Counted from the stretch's first letter, positions 1-8,733 are shown. The stretch is DNA of 64,000 nucleotides from Pseudomonadota bacterium (GCA_023419375.1 JAEZYD010000008.1:1-64000); one strand, 5' to 3'. The notes: a model not told the origin generated them from the sequence alone. Program-made: numbers and translations.

Positions 1-29
1 CTCCTTGATGGAGCGCGCCCGCCAAGGAG
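1..29 (+). promoter_or_regulatory. Inverted repeat that can sequester the fdhB ribosome binding site
   Basis: CTCCTTG at 1-7 is the exact complement of CAAGGAG at 23-29, with 15 bases between. The right arm holds the Shine-Dalgarno AAGGAG of fdhB, whose ATG is at 37. If this folds in mRNA it hides the site, suggesting translational coupling to the gene upstream of the window edge, expected to be the formate dehydrogenase large subunit. The pairing is seen; regulation is inferred. Confidence 0.4.
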
Positions 30-36
30 CATTGCT

Positions 37-696
37 ATGCCGAAGACTTTTTTGATCGACACCACTCGGTGCACGGCATGCCGGGGCTGCCAGTTGGCCT
101 GTAAGGAATGGCATGACCTGCCTGCCAATGAGACCAAGCAGCGCGGCACTCATCAGAATCCGCCGGATCTGAACCCCAACAACCTCAAGATTGTTCGTTT
201 TCGCGAGCGTATGAAGCCTGACGGCACAGTTGTGTGGAATTTCTTTCCCGACCAGTGCCGCCACTGCATCACGCCCATTTGCAAGGAAGTGGCCGACATG
301 GCCGTACCCGGCGCCATCATCAAGGATGCCAAAACGGGCATGGTCATAGCCACGGACAAGAGCGCCAAGCTGAGCCCCGAGGATGCGCAGGCCGTTATTG
401 ACGCCTGCCCCTACAACATCCCCCGGCTGGACCCCAAGACCAAGTGCCTGACCAAGTGCGACATGTGCATTGACCGCGTCACAGCGGGCATGCTGCCCAT
501 TTGCGTCAAGACGTGCCCTACGGGCACCATGGCTTTTGGCGAAAGGGAAGAAATCCTGCCCATGGCCAAAAAGCGGCTTGAGATTGTCAAAAAGACCTTT
601 CCCAAGGCTTTTCTGGCTGATGTAGAAGACGTGAGCGTCATCTACCTGCTGGCGGAAGAAAAAGAACACTACTACGAATACGCGGCCTTCATGTAA
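37..696 (+). CDS. fdhB: Formate dehydrogenase beta subunit (iron-sulfur electron-transfer subunit)
   Basis: Ferredoxin-like small subunit (219 residues) that takes electrons from the molybdenum or tungsten large subunit of periplasmic formate dehydrogenase and passes them to cytochrome c3. The first cluster motif, CTACRGCQLAC, begins at residue 12. A second group, CRHCITPIC, lacks the usual fourth cysteine. A third group includes CPYN, CLTKCDMC and CVKTCPTG. The cysteine count fits three [4Fe-4S] clusters, as in Desulfovibrio enzymes, rather than the four of E. coli FdnH. There is no signal peptide, as expected if it is exported together with a Tat-targeted large subunit. That subunit should lie just left of the window. 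The start has AAGGAG seven bases upstream. fdhE and a cytochrome c3 follow, supporting the assignment. Confidence 0.9.
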   Translation: MPKTFLIDTTRCTACRGCQLACKEWHDLPANETKQRGTHQNPPDLNPNNLKIVRFRERMKPDGTVVWNFFPDQCRHCITPICKEVADMAVPGAIIKDAKTGMVIATDKSAKLSPEDAQAVIDACPYNIPRLDPKTKCLTKCDMCIDRVTAGMLPICVKTCPTGTMAFGEREEILPMAKKRLEIVKKTFPKAFLADVEDVSVIYLLAEEKEHYYEYAAFM

Positions 697-1099
697 GGCC
701 TTATCCCCTCTACCCCCGTAGTCCCACGGCTGCGGGGGTAGAAAAGCATCGCGGGGGCTTGGCAAATCCTTCGCTTTGGTTCACCATCAGGGTACAATAC
801 CAGCAAGCTTGGTTGCCTTGTTGCAGCGTGAGCATTGCTGGAGCGGCCCCTGGTTTTTGCCTCAACCGGTTGGCGCAGGCTCGCCTTGAATTGCGCGTAC
901 GGCTTCAAAAGCTGGCGTTTGCCAAGACAGCGCAACGGTTTGTCAGCCGGTACCTGAGCGGTACGCGGAAATGACAGCACCTCTTGCATTTGCGTTGCAT
1001 AATGCCGGAATGAGCATTCTGAAAACATTGAGAGCAGACATCCTCAGTGTTGCATAGTTTGGGAAATCAGCCGGGCTATCCCCGGCATACGGAGTATCA
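697..1099 (+). other. Non-coding gap between fdhB and fdhE with one strong hairpin
   Basis: A 403-base stretch with no convincing gene. At 710-741 CTACCCCCGTAG and CTGCGGGGGTAG pair almost perfectly around an 8-base loop. No T-run follows, so this is more likely an mRNA stability or processing element than a classic terminator. I see no clear promoter in the remainder. Confidence 0.5.
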
Positions 1100-2050
1100 A
1101 TGGCTGTTAAAAGGCAAACCGTTGCCCAAACCCTTGAAGAAATTATTACTTGGCGTCCGGTATTGGCCCCGGTGCTCCGCTCGTTTGAACCGCTGCTCAC
1201 CGCTCAGGAAGAGCTTGGCGATGCTGTGGCCGAAAGCCTGAAAAAAGAGGGCTTGTCACTGCCGCAGACTGAGCCGCAGCGGATGGAGCAGGGTGTTTCA
1301 ATGCTTGCCGGAGCTTCCTTTGCAGGCGTGGCCCCGGCGGTGCGTATTTGCGCAGAAAAGCTGCTGCCCATGTTGTGCCGCATGGACGCCGTGGTTCCCC
1401 ACAAGGCCAGACTTACGGATTTTTTTCTGAAATCTGATGGAGCTGAAGCCCAGCGAGCGGAAGAGCTGGTTAGCGCCGCTGCCTCGGGCGACAGGGATGC
1501 GCTGGCGGCTCTGGCTGAAAAAATTGGCCTTGACCCCTTGGTGCTGGACTTTGTGACGGGGTTCATCGTTGCGCCGATTTTGCGCGGCATGACCGCTCAG
1601 GCCGTAGCCGCGGAGGGTGACACCCCCTGGGAGGCCAGCGATGTGTGGCGGCAGGGTTATTGCCCTGTGTGCGGCGCACTGCCTACCATCGGCTGGATGG
1701 ATAAACCCAGCATTGATGAAAAAAATGCTTTTCTTGCGGGCGGCGGCGGTAAAAAACATCTGCACTGCGGCGTGTGCGGCGCGGATTGGAAATTCCGGCG
1801 CGGAGCATGCCCCGCATGCGGCGAGGAAGGAAGCGGCGTTATGGAGCTGCTGCGTGAAAGCGGCACTGCTCACGGTGAGCGGCTGGATTGGTGCACCAAG
1901 TGCAAGTCTTACTGCCCGGCGGTGGACCTGCGCGAACGCGAGTTTGTTCCCAATCTGGATGCCCTGGCGCTTGGCATGATGCATCTGGATATGGTGGCCG
2001 CACGTAAAAAGCTGAAACCAGTCAGGCCGTCATTCTGGAACATGTTTTAG
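1100..2050 (+). CDS. fdhE: FdhE-like formate dehydrogenase maturation protein
   Basis: Accessory protein (316 residues) needed to make active formate dehydrogenase; in E. coli FdhE is an iron-binding, rubredoxin-like cytoplasmic factor. The C-terminal half carries four zinc-ribbon-like knuckles in order: CPVCGA near residue 190, CGVCGA, CPACGE and CTKCKSYC. The N-terminal half is helical with no cysteine motif, as in the family. Length matches the usual 300-310 residues. The ATG at 1100 is preceded by GGAG. It lies between fdhB and the cytochrome c3 gene, on the same strand, as expected for a dedicated maturation factor. A short imperfect hairpin (GGCAGCTT at 2052-2059, AAGCTGCC at 2086-2093) lies directly after the stop. 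Confidence 0.88.
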   Translation: MAVKRQTVAQTLEEIITWRPVLAPVLRSFEPLLTAQEELGDAVAESLKKEGLSLPQTEPQRMEQGVSMLAGASFAGVAPAVRICAEKLLPMLCRMDAVVPHKARLTDFFLKSDGAEAQRAEELVSAAASGDRDALAALAEKIGLDPLVLDFVTGFIVAPILRGMTAQAVAAEGDTPWEASDVWRQGYCPVCGALPTIGWMDKPSIDEKNAFLAGGGGKKHLHCGVCGADWKFRRGACPACGEEGSGVMELLRESGTAHGERLDWCTKCKSYCPAVDLREREFVPNLDALALGMMHLDMVAARKKLKPVRPSFWNMF

Positions 2051-2320
2051 CGGCAGCTTGCGCCAAACACGAAAGGCTTTTTTTGAAGCTGCCTTTCTGC
2101 TAAATTTATTGCTGGCAGTCTGGCTGTCAGCGGATTGCTGAGTCGGTTTGTTGAACCGTATAAATGCTCCTGATGTAGCAGTCTTTAATTATTGCACATA
2201 CAGGCATTATTGGGGTAGAACAACCGCTGCGGAGAGTGGTGTTGATGGCGGTTTTTCAGCCGCCTGTGGTGCGCCGGGGCCTGCTCCTGCGCTTTACGAA
2301 CCCAGTAGGAGGAATAGCTG

Positions 2321-2752
2321 ATGAAATATGTGACCTTGTTGCTGCTTGCGTTGAGCCTCGCGTGGGTTGGCGAAGCGCAGGCGCGTGATATCAAGGAAAT
2401 GTCGCAGGTCATTAAAAAGCCTATTGAAATTCCTGGTGGAACATCCTCGCGCATGAGCGTCATGTTCCCCCACACGGCGCATAAAGGCATCAACTGCATG
2501 CATTGCCACCACGAAGTGGGCAGCGACAGCCGCTACGTAGCCTGTACCGAATGCCACGCCACCCCTGGTGCGCGCGAACGTGACCCCATGAGCATGTTCA
2601 TGGCCTTCCACTCCAAGAATGGCGACCGCTCCTGCTACGGCTGCCACACGCAGAAGGCTCAGGAAAATCCCGCCAAGTACGGCGCCAAGTTCAAGGGATG
2701 CCGTCCCTGCCATATGGCCGCCAGCGCCCGCGAAGCCGTCAAGCAGAAGTAA
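2321..2752 (+). CDS. Periplasmic tetraheme cytochrome c3 (class III), probable formate dehydrogenase partner
   Basis: Exported class III cytochrome (143 residues). An N-terminal signal peptide ends near AQA at residues 20-22. Four CXXCH heme sites are visible in order (CMHCH, CTECH, CYGCH, CRPCH), plus additional histidines such as PHTAH and HCHHE that can be distal heme ligands. This matches the tetraheme c3 family in which all hemes are bis-histidine. Position after fdhB and fdhE suggests that it receives electrons from formate oxidation and passes them to the periplasmic cytochrome pool. It has an excellent ribosome binding site, AGGAGG, at 2308-2313. It is probably not the main cellular c3 but an operon-specific one; that is inference. 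Confidence 0.88.
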   Translation: MKYVTLLLLALSLAWVGEAQARDIKEMSQVIKKPIEIPGGTSSRMSVMFPHTAHKGINCMHCHHEVGSDSRYVACTECHATPGARERDPMSMFMAFHSKNGDRSCYGCHTQKAQENPAKYGAKFKGCRPCHMAASAREAVKQK

Positions 2753-2779
2753 GCTCACTCCCGCCACGGGATATGTATT

Positions 2780-2809
2780 GCATAAAGGCCCCTTTTGGGG
2801 CCTTTATGC
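2780..2809 (+). terminator. Perfect 13-bp hairpin ending the formate dehydrogenase operon
   Basis: GCATAAAGGCCCC and GGGGCCTTTATGC pair perfectly around a TTTT loop, 28 bases after the cytochrome stop. No long T-run follows, but position and strength suit transcription termination or 3' end protection. Confidence 0.65.
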
Positions 2810-2977
2810 GTTGCAACGTAAACCAATCCGGGCCGGGGCAGTTGGGCTCGGTCAGGCAAGGCATCCTTTCGCATGCGAACTCTCTTTAGCACATCATGCG
2901 CGCCAATGGAGGCCTGCCGGCTGAACCCTGTTGGAGTTGAAGGGGACCGGTAGCAGGCTGTGACGCAGCATTGGACG

Positions 2978-3003
2978 CAAAAAAGGGTGTTTTGCAACAC
3001 CCT
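2978..3003 (-). terminator. Rho-independent terminator of cheZ
   Basis: Read on the minus strand, AGGGTGTT-GCAA-AACACCCT is followed by six T (2979-2984). It lies 38 bases after the cheZ stop. Confidence 0.8.
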
Positions 3004-3040
3004 CATTCGCTAACAGAAAAGATTTTAGCAACGTATCCGT

Positions 3041-3670
3041 CTAGAGGCCCAACTGGGAAAGCATGTCGTCAATGGCACCCTGCGAAACGCCCGCTTTGTC
3101 CGGTCCTTTAAGCTCGCTGCGCCCCTGGTTGAATTCTTTCACTGCCTGACGGGCCTCGTCCTGCAATTCCTGAACATTCTTTGTGGGATCTTTTTCCGCA
3201 GCTTCCAGCAGCAGGCCCGAAGAAACGTACAGCTCCACAACCATGGCCTCGATCTGGTTCAGCGCAGAGACAACGCGTTTGATGCGCTGGCCCGTGATGT
3301 CCTGAAAGCTCAGGGTGGTCATCAATGTTGTAAGATCCTTGCCCAGACGGAAGTTGTTGGTCTCAAGCTGAATTATGCGCGCGGGATCATCCGCTTCATT
3401 GCGCAGTTCGCTCAGAATGCTGTCGTTTTTTTCCTGAAATTCAAGCTGGCGCTCAACAATTTCCATAATGGTCATTGTGGCGGCCTCGGTGTCTTTCAAC
3501 ACTTCATCAAGCTGGCTTGAGGCCTCAAGAAAAAGGGCGTCGGGGTTTGGGGGGGGCAGAGGCTGACCTTTGGACGCAGCTGAAACGCGCTGAAAAATGT
3601 CTTTAAGACCCTGGCGCATTTCCGTGCTGATCTGCTTGTAAACTGCGGCTTCGGGCTTTTCGTCGCTCAT
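3041..3670 (-). CDS. cheZ: CheZ-type CheY-P phosphatase
   Basis: Chemotaxis signal-terminating phosphatase (209 residues), expected to speed dephosphorylation of CheY in the cytoplasm. The active-site segment SFQDITGQRIKR holds D124 and Q128, matching the catalytic Asp143/Gln147 pair in the E. coli FQDLTGQ motif. The extreme C-terminus, IDDMLSQLGL, resembles the CheY-binding tail of E. coli CheZ. The sequence between is mostly helical with heptad-like spacing, fitting the long hairpin of the family. The gene is transcribed alone, with a terminator on either side, and no other chemotaxis gene is in the window. The ATG follows GGGGAC. Confidence 0.9.
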   Translation of the reverse strand: MSDEKPEAAVYKQISTEMRQGLKDIFQRVSAASKGQPLPPPNPDALFLEASSQLDEVLKDTEAATMTIMEIVERQLEFQEKNDSILSELRNEADDPARIIQLETNNFRLGKDLTTLMTTLSFQDITGQRIKRVVSALNQIEAMVVELYVSSGLLLEAAEKDPTKNVQELQDEARQAVKEFNQGRSELKGPDKAGVSQGAIDDMLSQLGL

Positions 3671-3751
3671 GCCCGTCCCCTTTGCGCGCGGCGCGGTTTA
3701 ATTTGTGCGTATAGAACCTTTGAGGATGTACGGTCAAAGGTAACGTGCAGT

Positions 3752-3786
3752 AAAAAGGCTCCGCCGCGCGAGAACGCGGCGGAGCC
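3752..3786 (-). terminator. Rho-independent terminator of the ileS-lspA-cpoB group
   Basis: A perfect 12-bp stem (GGCTCCGCCGCG at 3757-3768, complement at 3775-3786) is followed on the minus strand by five T. It begins a few bases after the cpoB stop. Confidence 0.85.
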
Positions 3787-3793
3787 GGGATAC

Positions 3794-4816
3794 CTACTTG
3801 TTGGTCTTCAAGAACGTCTTGGCCCGCGCAGCTTCCGGCGAGTTGGGATATTTCTTGATCAGCTCTTCCAGGCGGGCTTTGGCAGCCGCAGACTGATTGA
3901 GCTTGCTGAAGCTGATACCCTGCTTGAGGTACGCGCCGGGCGCGCTGGAAGAAGAAGGATACTTTTTGATAACAGCATCATATGCCAGAGCCGCATCCGC
4001 AAACTGGTTGCGTTGGAAATAGCACTCGGCCAGATAGTACTGGGCCTCGGGAGCCTGGCTGTGGTCTTTGTAGTTTTTCAGAAAGTCATTGAAAGAACGC
4101 TGCGCCTCATCGTACTTGCGGGACTGGTAGGCGTTGACGCCAGCGTCAAAAAGCGCCAGCGAGATGTCCTTTTTGGGAGCCTGAACCTGCGGTTCTGGCT
4201 GGGGGCTGGGCTGGCCCCAGGTGCTGGAGCTGGGGTTGATGACGGGCTGGGTTTGCGCCGCCGCCGCGCCCTGATCGCCAGCGGCGGAAGCCGCCGCGTA
4301 GCCCACAGAACCAGCGGCCATGCCGCCTGCCGCTGCCTGCCCGTAAGAAGGCTGGCCATAACCGGGCTGGCTGAAAGCAGGCGCTGCCTGGGGGGCCGCT
4401 TGAGGCGCCGCCTGGGGAGCCGCCTGGGGAGCCGCCTGCGCAAAGGGAGCTGCACCGCTGCCGCCGCTGGTCATGGGGTCGCCAAGGTTCAGGTTCAGCG
4501 CCATGCTGCGCTCCACCTGACGCAGGGCTTCGTCGTGCGTTCTCACACGGCCCACCAGGGCTTTGGCGCCGCCCGCGTTTTGCAGGTCATCAAGCTGGCC
4601 CTTGAGTGTGTTGACTTCCTGCCTCAGCGTCTGAATCTGGCTCCAGGCATCAGCCTGAGCAGGCTGCAACTGGCGCAACTGCACGTCTTGCTGTTGCACC
4701 TGCTGTTCCAGTGAGATGCTGCCGTTGCCGCTGCTGGTGCTGCCGCCCATGCAGCCGCTCAAAGGCAGCGCCGCGCAAGCCAGAGTCAGGATGTACATAG
4801 TACGGAGTGTGCGCAT
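3794..4816 (-). CDS. CpoB/YbgF-like lipoprotein with C-terminal TPR repeats
   Basis: Envelope protein (340 residues) resembling the Tol-Pal associated YbgF/CpoB family, which coordinates peptidoglycan synthesis with outer membrane constriction. I chose the ATG at 4816, preceded by GAAAGAGGG, because it gives a clean signal with the lipobox LSGC at about residue 22. A Q-rich coiled coil follows (residues 36-100), then a linker of tandem QAAP units and Pro/Gly/Gln-rich sequence. Tetratricopeptide repeats follow from about residue 215, ending in AKTFLKTNK. Classical YbgF has a cleavable signal peptide rather than a lipobox, so lipidation would be a variation. No tol or pal gene is nearby; it sits at the end of an ileS-lspA group. 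LspA, encoded two genes upstream, is the peptidase that would process it. Confidence 0.78.
   Translation of the reverse strand: MRTLRTMYILTLACAALPLSGCMGGSTSSGNGSISLEQQVQQQDVQLRQLQPAQADAWSQIQTLRQEVNTLKGQLDDLQNAGGAKALVGRVRTHDEALRQVERSMALNLNLGDPMTSGGSGAAPFAQAAPQAAPQAAPQAAPQAAPAFSQPGYGQPSYGQAAAGGMAAGSVGYAAASAAGDQGAAAAQTQPVINPSSSTWGQPSPQPEPQVQAPKKDISLALFDAGVNAYQSRKYDEAQRSFNDFLKNYKDHSQAPEAQYYLAECYFQRNQFADAALAYDAVIKKYPSSSSAPGAYLKQGISFSKLNQSAAAKARLEELIKKYPNSPEAARAKTFLKTNK
4385..4438. repeat. In-frame 12-bp tandem repeats in the cpoB linker
   Basis: Imperfect tandem copies of a GGGGAGCCGCCT-like 12-base unit (about five) encode repeated QAAP. The last copies are nearly identical. Twelve-base units keep frame, so slippage would change linker length without breaking the gene. 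Confidence 0.75.
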
Positions 4817-4827
4817 AGTACCCTCTT

Positions 4828-5034
4828 TCAATTTTGCACTTTTCCCAGAACTTTTTTTCGTCCGGTGAAAATATAGATGATTCCCCCCACACACGGCAGA
4901 AAAACTACCAGCACAAGCCACAGGGCGCGCTGTTGCGGGGTTTCAAACTCATGTCCCCATATGTGCAGAATGCTCCACAATGTCGGGATCATGGGGAACA
5001 TTACCACAAGCACATGCCACCAATGAAAAATCAT
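4828..5034 (-). CDS. Small PLDc_N-type membrane protein
   Basis: A 68-residue protein with two hydrophobic segments (about residues 7-26 and 38-56), a conserved-looking W-x-I-xHIWG region and a short basic tail. The pattern resembles the PLDc_N domain (phospholipase D-nuclease N-terminal), a small integral membrane unit often found alone and without known activity. Its ATG overlaps the lspA stop (ATGA at 5031-5034), so translation is probably coupled, and cpoB begins 12 bases downstream. A role in the envelope is suggested only by context. Confidence 0.7.
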   Translation of the reverse strand: MIFHWWHVLVVMFPMIPTLWSILHIWGHEFETPQQRALWLVLVVFLPCVGGIIYIFTGRKKVLGKVQN

Positions 5035-5558
5035 GCGGTTCCTCCCTTGCCGGGGGTTGGTTTGCCGCCTTTGTCGCTGGCGACAGCCTGGGGCTTACGC
5101 CAGAGAATCAGGCAGGCCAGCACCGCGCCCACAAATATGGCCGAGTCGGCTATATTGAAGGCTGGCCAGTGCCAGTCGCCCCAATAGACATCCAGAAAGT
5201 CCACCACGGCGCGAAAGCGCACGCGGTCAACCAGATTACCAAGCGCACCGCCCATCACAAGCCCAAGGGCCGCGAACAGCCAGGGGTCTTCGTCCGAGCT
5301 GCGCACCAGCATGACAATGGCCCACACAGCCACAACCGTGGCAGCGAGAAAAAGCCAGAACTGCCACTCAATGTCTGAGCGGTTCAAAAAACCAAAGGCC
5401 GCGCCGCGATTGCGGATGTTGACCAGATCAAACAGCCCGGCAATGACCGTGATGGGCCTGTGCTCGGGGATGAACTGCATGACAGCCCACTTGCTCACCT
5501 GATCGAGAACAAGGGCGACAATGGCCGCTATGCCGAGTATGCGATAACGCCTTGGCAT
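5031..5558 (-). CDS. lspA: Lipoprotein signal peptidase (signal peptidase II)
   Basis: Inner-membrane aspartyl protease (175 residues) that removes signal peptides from diacylglyceryl-modified prolipoproteins. The family motifs are present: NxxNxGAAFG (NIRNRGAAFG), the catalytic Asp regions VDFLDV and FNIADS, and four hydrophobic segments. The C-terminal tail is short, basic and Gly/Lys-rich. A longer frame is open upstream, but the ATG at 5558 gives normal length and starts only five bases after the ileS stop, with AGGA beside it. ileS followed by lspA is a widely conserved arrangement. Confidence 0.95.
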   Translation of the reverse strand: MPRRYRILGIAAIVALVLDQVSKWAVMQFIPEHRPITVIAGLFDLVNIRNRGAAFGFLNRSDIEWQFWLFLAATVVAVWAIVMLVRSSDEDPWLFAALGLVMGGALGNLVDRVRFRAVVDFLDVYWGDWHWPAFNIADSAIFVGAVLACLILWRKPQAVASDKGGKPTPGKGGTA

Positions 5559-5563
5559 TCCTG

Positions 5564-8380
5564 TTACGCTTCCATGGCCTTGATAACGGCGGTGCAGCGG
5601 GGGCAGAGCGTGGGATGCTCCGCATCGGTGCCAAGTTCCGTGCTGTAAATCCAGCAACGTTCGCATTTTTCGCCGTGAGCCTTTTCCACGCCGATGGCAA
5701 GCCCGGCGATTTCTTCATCGCAGTACGCGCCTTGCGGTGCGCTTTCAAGGGGCTGCATGGCGATTTGCGAAACAATGCAGAAGGCGCGCAGGTCTGTGTT
5801 CAGGCCTTCAAGGCGCTGGCGCAGTTCGTCTGCCACAAAGAGGGTCACGCGTGTGTCGAGCGAGTGGCCGATAACGCCATCGCGCCGCATGGGCTCAATG
5901 GCCTTGGTCACGGCCCCGCGCACGGCGGCGAGCACGTTCCAGTCGTCGCGCGTGCCTTCGTCAAGCATGAGCGGGGCAGATTCAACGGGCTGAAGGGCAA
6001 ATACCGTGGGTTCCCCACCGCGCAGGCCTTCGGGCAGATGCGCAAAGATTTCTTCCGCAGTGAAGGAGAGCACCGGGGCCATGTCGCGCAGCAACAGGCC
6101 GAGGATATGCCACAGGGCGGTCTGGGCCGAGCGGCGCTCCTTACTGGCAGGGCCGGAGGCGTAGAGGCGGTCTTTCAGCACGTCCAGATACATGGACGAA
6201 AGGTCGGTCACGCAGTAGTTGTGCAGGGTGTGGTAGACCTTGTGGAAGTCAAAATCCATATAGGCTTGCTGCACACGGTCGTGCACCCTTGCTGCGGCGT
6301 CAATGGCAAAGCGGTCGAGGGGCAGCAGCTCGTTCAGCGGCAGCAGATCATCCTTGCCGAGGCCTTCAAGGTTGCCGAGGATGAAGCGGCAGGTGTTGCG
6401 GATGCGGCGGTAGGCATCCACAAGGCGGCCAAGAATTTCGTCGGAAATGCGGATGTCCTCGCGGTATTCCACGGAAGAAACCCACAGGCGCACGATTTCT
6501 GCGCCGAACTTTTCAATGAGTTCCTGCGGCGCAATGACGTTGCCGATGGACTTGGACATCTTGCGGCCTTCGCCGTCCACCACATAGCCGTGGGTGAGCA
6601 CAGCCTTGTAGGGCGCGCGCTGGCGCGTGCCTTCGCTGACCAGCAGGGAGCTGTGGAACCAGCCCCGGTGCTGATCCGAACCTTCAAGGTACAGATCGGC
6701 GGGGTAGGCAAGCTCGGGGCGCTGTTCCAGCACGGCGGCAAAGCTGGTGCCGGAGTCGAACCACACGTCAAGGATGTCGGTTTCGCGCTTCCAGTGGTTG
6801 CCGCCGCAGTGCGGGCAGGCAAGACCTTCCGGCACGATTTCCGAAAGTTCGGCCTCGTACCAGTAGTCGCAGCCGGTGGGGTGCTTGGCAAAGCGGTCGC
6901 AGAGGTCGCGCATCCAGTTGGGGTCGTTCCAGGCTTCGCCGCAGTCTTCGCAGAGCAGGGCCATGATGGGCACGCCCCACTGGCGCTGACGCGAGATGCA
7001 CCAGTCAGGCCGGAATTCGATCATGTTGTGGATGCGTTCGCGCCCCCAGGCGGGGATCCAGCGCACCTGCTCGTCAATGGCCTTGAGCGCGCGGCCGCGC
7101 AGGTCGTTCTTTTCCATGCTGATGAACCACTGGGTGGTAGCGCGGAAAATAACCGGCTGCTTGCAGCGCCAGCAGTGCGGGTAGGAGTGCTTGATCTTGG
7201 CCTGGCGCAGCAATGCGCCGACTTCTTCAAGCTTTTCAATAACCTTGGGGTTGGCTTCAAAAACGTTCAACCCGGCAAAAAACTGCACCGTGGGTAAAAA
7301 GCGCCCGGCGTCGTCCATGGGCGAATAGATTTCGAGGCCGTATTTGAGGCCCACTTCGTAGTCTTCGCGGCCATGGCCGGGGGCGGTGTGCACGCAGCCC
7401 GTGCCAGCTTCAAGGGTGACGTGCTGGCCCAGGATGATGGGCGACACGCGGTCGTAGAAGGGGTGGCGGGCCTTGAGGCCTTCAAGCTGCTCGCCGGTGG
7501 CGCGGCCAAGGATTTTGGGTTCGCTCCAGCCGAACTGCTCCGCGCAGGAGGCGAGCAGTTCTTCGGCCAGCACGTACTGCGCGCCGTCCACTTCCACAAG
7601 AACATAGGTGAACTCGGGGTGCAGGCACACGGCCATGTTGTCCGGCAGCGTCCAGGGGGTGGTGGTCCAGATGACCACAAAGGCATGGGCGGGATCCGCA
7701 GCGGAGAAGACCTTTTTCAGGCCATCGTCCTGCAGGGGAAAACGCACAAAGATGGAAGGGGACGTGTGGTCGTAGTACTCCACCTCTGCCTCTGCAAGAG
7801 CCGTATGGCACGAGCAGCACCAGTAGATGGGCTTTTTGGAGCGCATGACGCCGCCAGTTTCCACAAAGTTGGCAAGCTCGCGGGCGGTGGCGGCCTCATA
7901 GGTGGGCCGCATGCTCATGTAGGGATCTTCCCAGTTGCCGAGCACGCCGAGGCGGCGAAATTCCTTGCGCTGCACGTCAATCCATTTGGAAGCGTAGTCG
8001 CGGCAGAGCTTGCGCACCACATGGGCGGGCAGGGTCTTTTTCTTTTCTTTCAGTTCCTGCTCAACCTTGTGCTCAATGGGCAGGCCGTGACAGTCCCAGC
8101 CCGGCACATAACGCGAGGCAAAACCCGCCATGTTGCGCGATTTAACAATAATGTCCTTGAGAATCTTGTTCAGGGCCGTGCCCATGTGGATGTGGCCGTT
8201 GGCATAGGGAGGGCCGTCGTGCAGCACGTAGGTTCCCTTGCTGCCGGAAGCTTCAACCATTGCTTCGTAGCTGTTGATGGCATCCCATTTTTTCAGGGTT
8301 TCCGGCTCACGCTGGGCCAGGTTGGCTTTCATGGGAAAGGCGGTCTGAGGCAAGTTCAATGTTTTCTTATAATCGCTCAT
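5564..8380 (-). CDS. ileS: Isoleucyl-tRNA synthetase
   Basis: Class I aminoacyl-tRNA synthetase (938 residues) that charges tRNA-Ile and edits misactivated valine. The HIGH-like signature (GHIH) is at residues 62-65 and the KMSKS loop at 607-611. The editing-domain sequence TTTPWTLPDN is near residue 245. A zinc knuckle (CERCWIY ... CPRC) closes the C-terminus, as in bacterial IleS. I start at the ATG at 8380 (MSDYKK), which has GGGAG upstream, rather than the longer frame at 8395. It is the first gene of the ileS-lspA-PLDc_N-cpoB group; its promoter should lie between 8381 and 8640. Confidence 0.97.
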   Translation of the reverse strand: MSDYKKTLNLPQTAFPMKANLAQREPETLKKWDAINSYEAMVEASGSKGTYVLHDGPPYANGHIHMGTALNKILKDIIVKSRNMAGFASRYVPGWDCHGLPIEHKVEQELKEKKKTLPAHVVRKLCRDYASKWIDVQRKEFRRLGVLGNWEDPYMSMRPTYEAATARELANFVETGGVMRSKKPIYWCCSCHTALAEAEVEYYDHTSPSIFVRFPLQDDGLKKVFSAADPAHAFVVIWTTTPWTLPDNMAVCLHPEFTYVLVEVDGAQYVLAEELLASCAEQFGWSEPKILGRATGEQLEGLKARHPFYDRVSPIILGQHVTLEAGTGCVHTAPGHGREDYEVGLKYGLEIYSPMDDAGRFLPTVQFFAGLNVFEANPKVIEKLEEVGALLRQAKIKHSYPHCWRCKQPVIFRATTQWFISMEKNDLRGRALKAIDEQVRWIPAWGRERIHNMIEFRPDWCISRQRQWGVPIMALLCEDCGEAWNDPNWMRDLCDRFAKHPTGCDYWYEAELSEIVPEGLACPHCGGNHWKRETDILDVWFDSGTSFAAVLEQRPELAYPADLYLEGSDQHRGWFHSSLLVSEGTRQRAPYKAVLTHGYVVDGEGRKMSKSIGNVIAPQELIEKFGAEIVRLWVSSVEYREDIRISDEILGRLVDAYRRIRNTCRFILGNLEGLGKDDLLPLNELLPLDRFAIDAAARVHDRVQQAYMDFDFHKVYHTLHNYCVTDLSSMYLDVLKDRLYASGPASKERRSAQTALWHILGLLLRDMAPVLSFTAEEIFAHLPEGLRGGEPTVFALQPVESAPLMLDEGTRDDWNVLAAVRGAVTKAIEPMRRDGVIGHSLDTRVTLFVADELRQRLEGLNTDLRAFCIVSQIAMQPLESAPQGAYCDEEIAGLAIGVEKAHGEKCERCWIYSTELGTDAEHPTLCPRCTAVIKAMEA

Positions 8381-8733
8381 GCTGGCTCCCGGCACAGTTC
8401 AACTCAAGGACTTGGCAATATAGCACGGTGAAAAAATCGCTCTACTGTGGGCAAAGAGCGGGGCAAAGTCAAGAAGAGCAGGGCACTGCGTGCCTGCAGG
8501 CGTGGCCTGTATGTGCGCAGGCTGAGCATGAAAATGTTTGGCAGATCGCACTGATGGTGTGTAGTTGCATGGCAACCCGCCTTGCAAAATGCGCCTCTTC
8601 ATGAACAAAAAGGCTGGCTCTTAAGCGTGGAGCACCAACAAAAAGGACGTTTCAGACGCGTTGCGCGCAGGAGTGAAACGCCCGGGATTTTTTGCTCCGC
8701 AGCAATGACCGCACACTTATGCGGACCAGGCCG
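8381..8733. other. Non-coding gap between hypC and ileS
   Basis: This 353-base stretch holds the hypC terminator (8638-8683) and, in the rest, presumably the ileS promoter. I cannot point to convincing -35/-10 boxes. The short open frames here have no good start signals. Confidence 0.5.
8638..8683 (-). terminator. Probable rho-independent terminator of hypC
   Basis: On the minus strand GGGCGTTTCA (8674-8683) pairs with TGAAACGTCC (8645-8654), one mismatch, and is followed by five T. The loop is 19 bases and partly self-complementary. Confidence 0.6.

Noticed and set aside
5552..7297. A 581-codon plus-strand frame opposite ileS
   Set aside because: Antisense shadow of ileS; no start signal or family motif.
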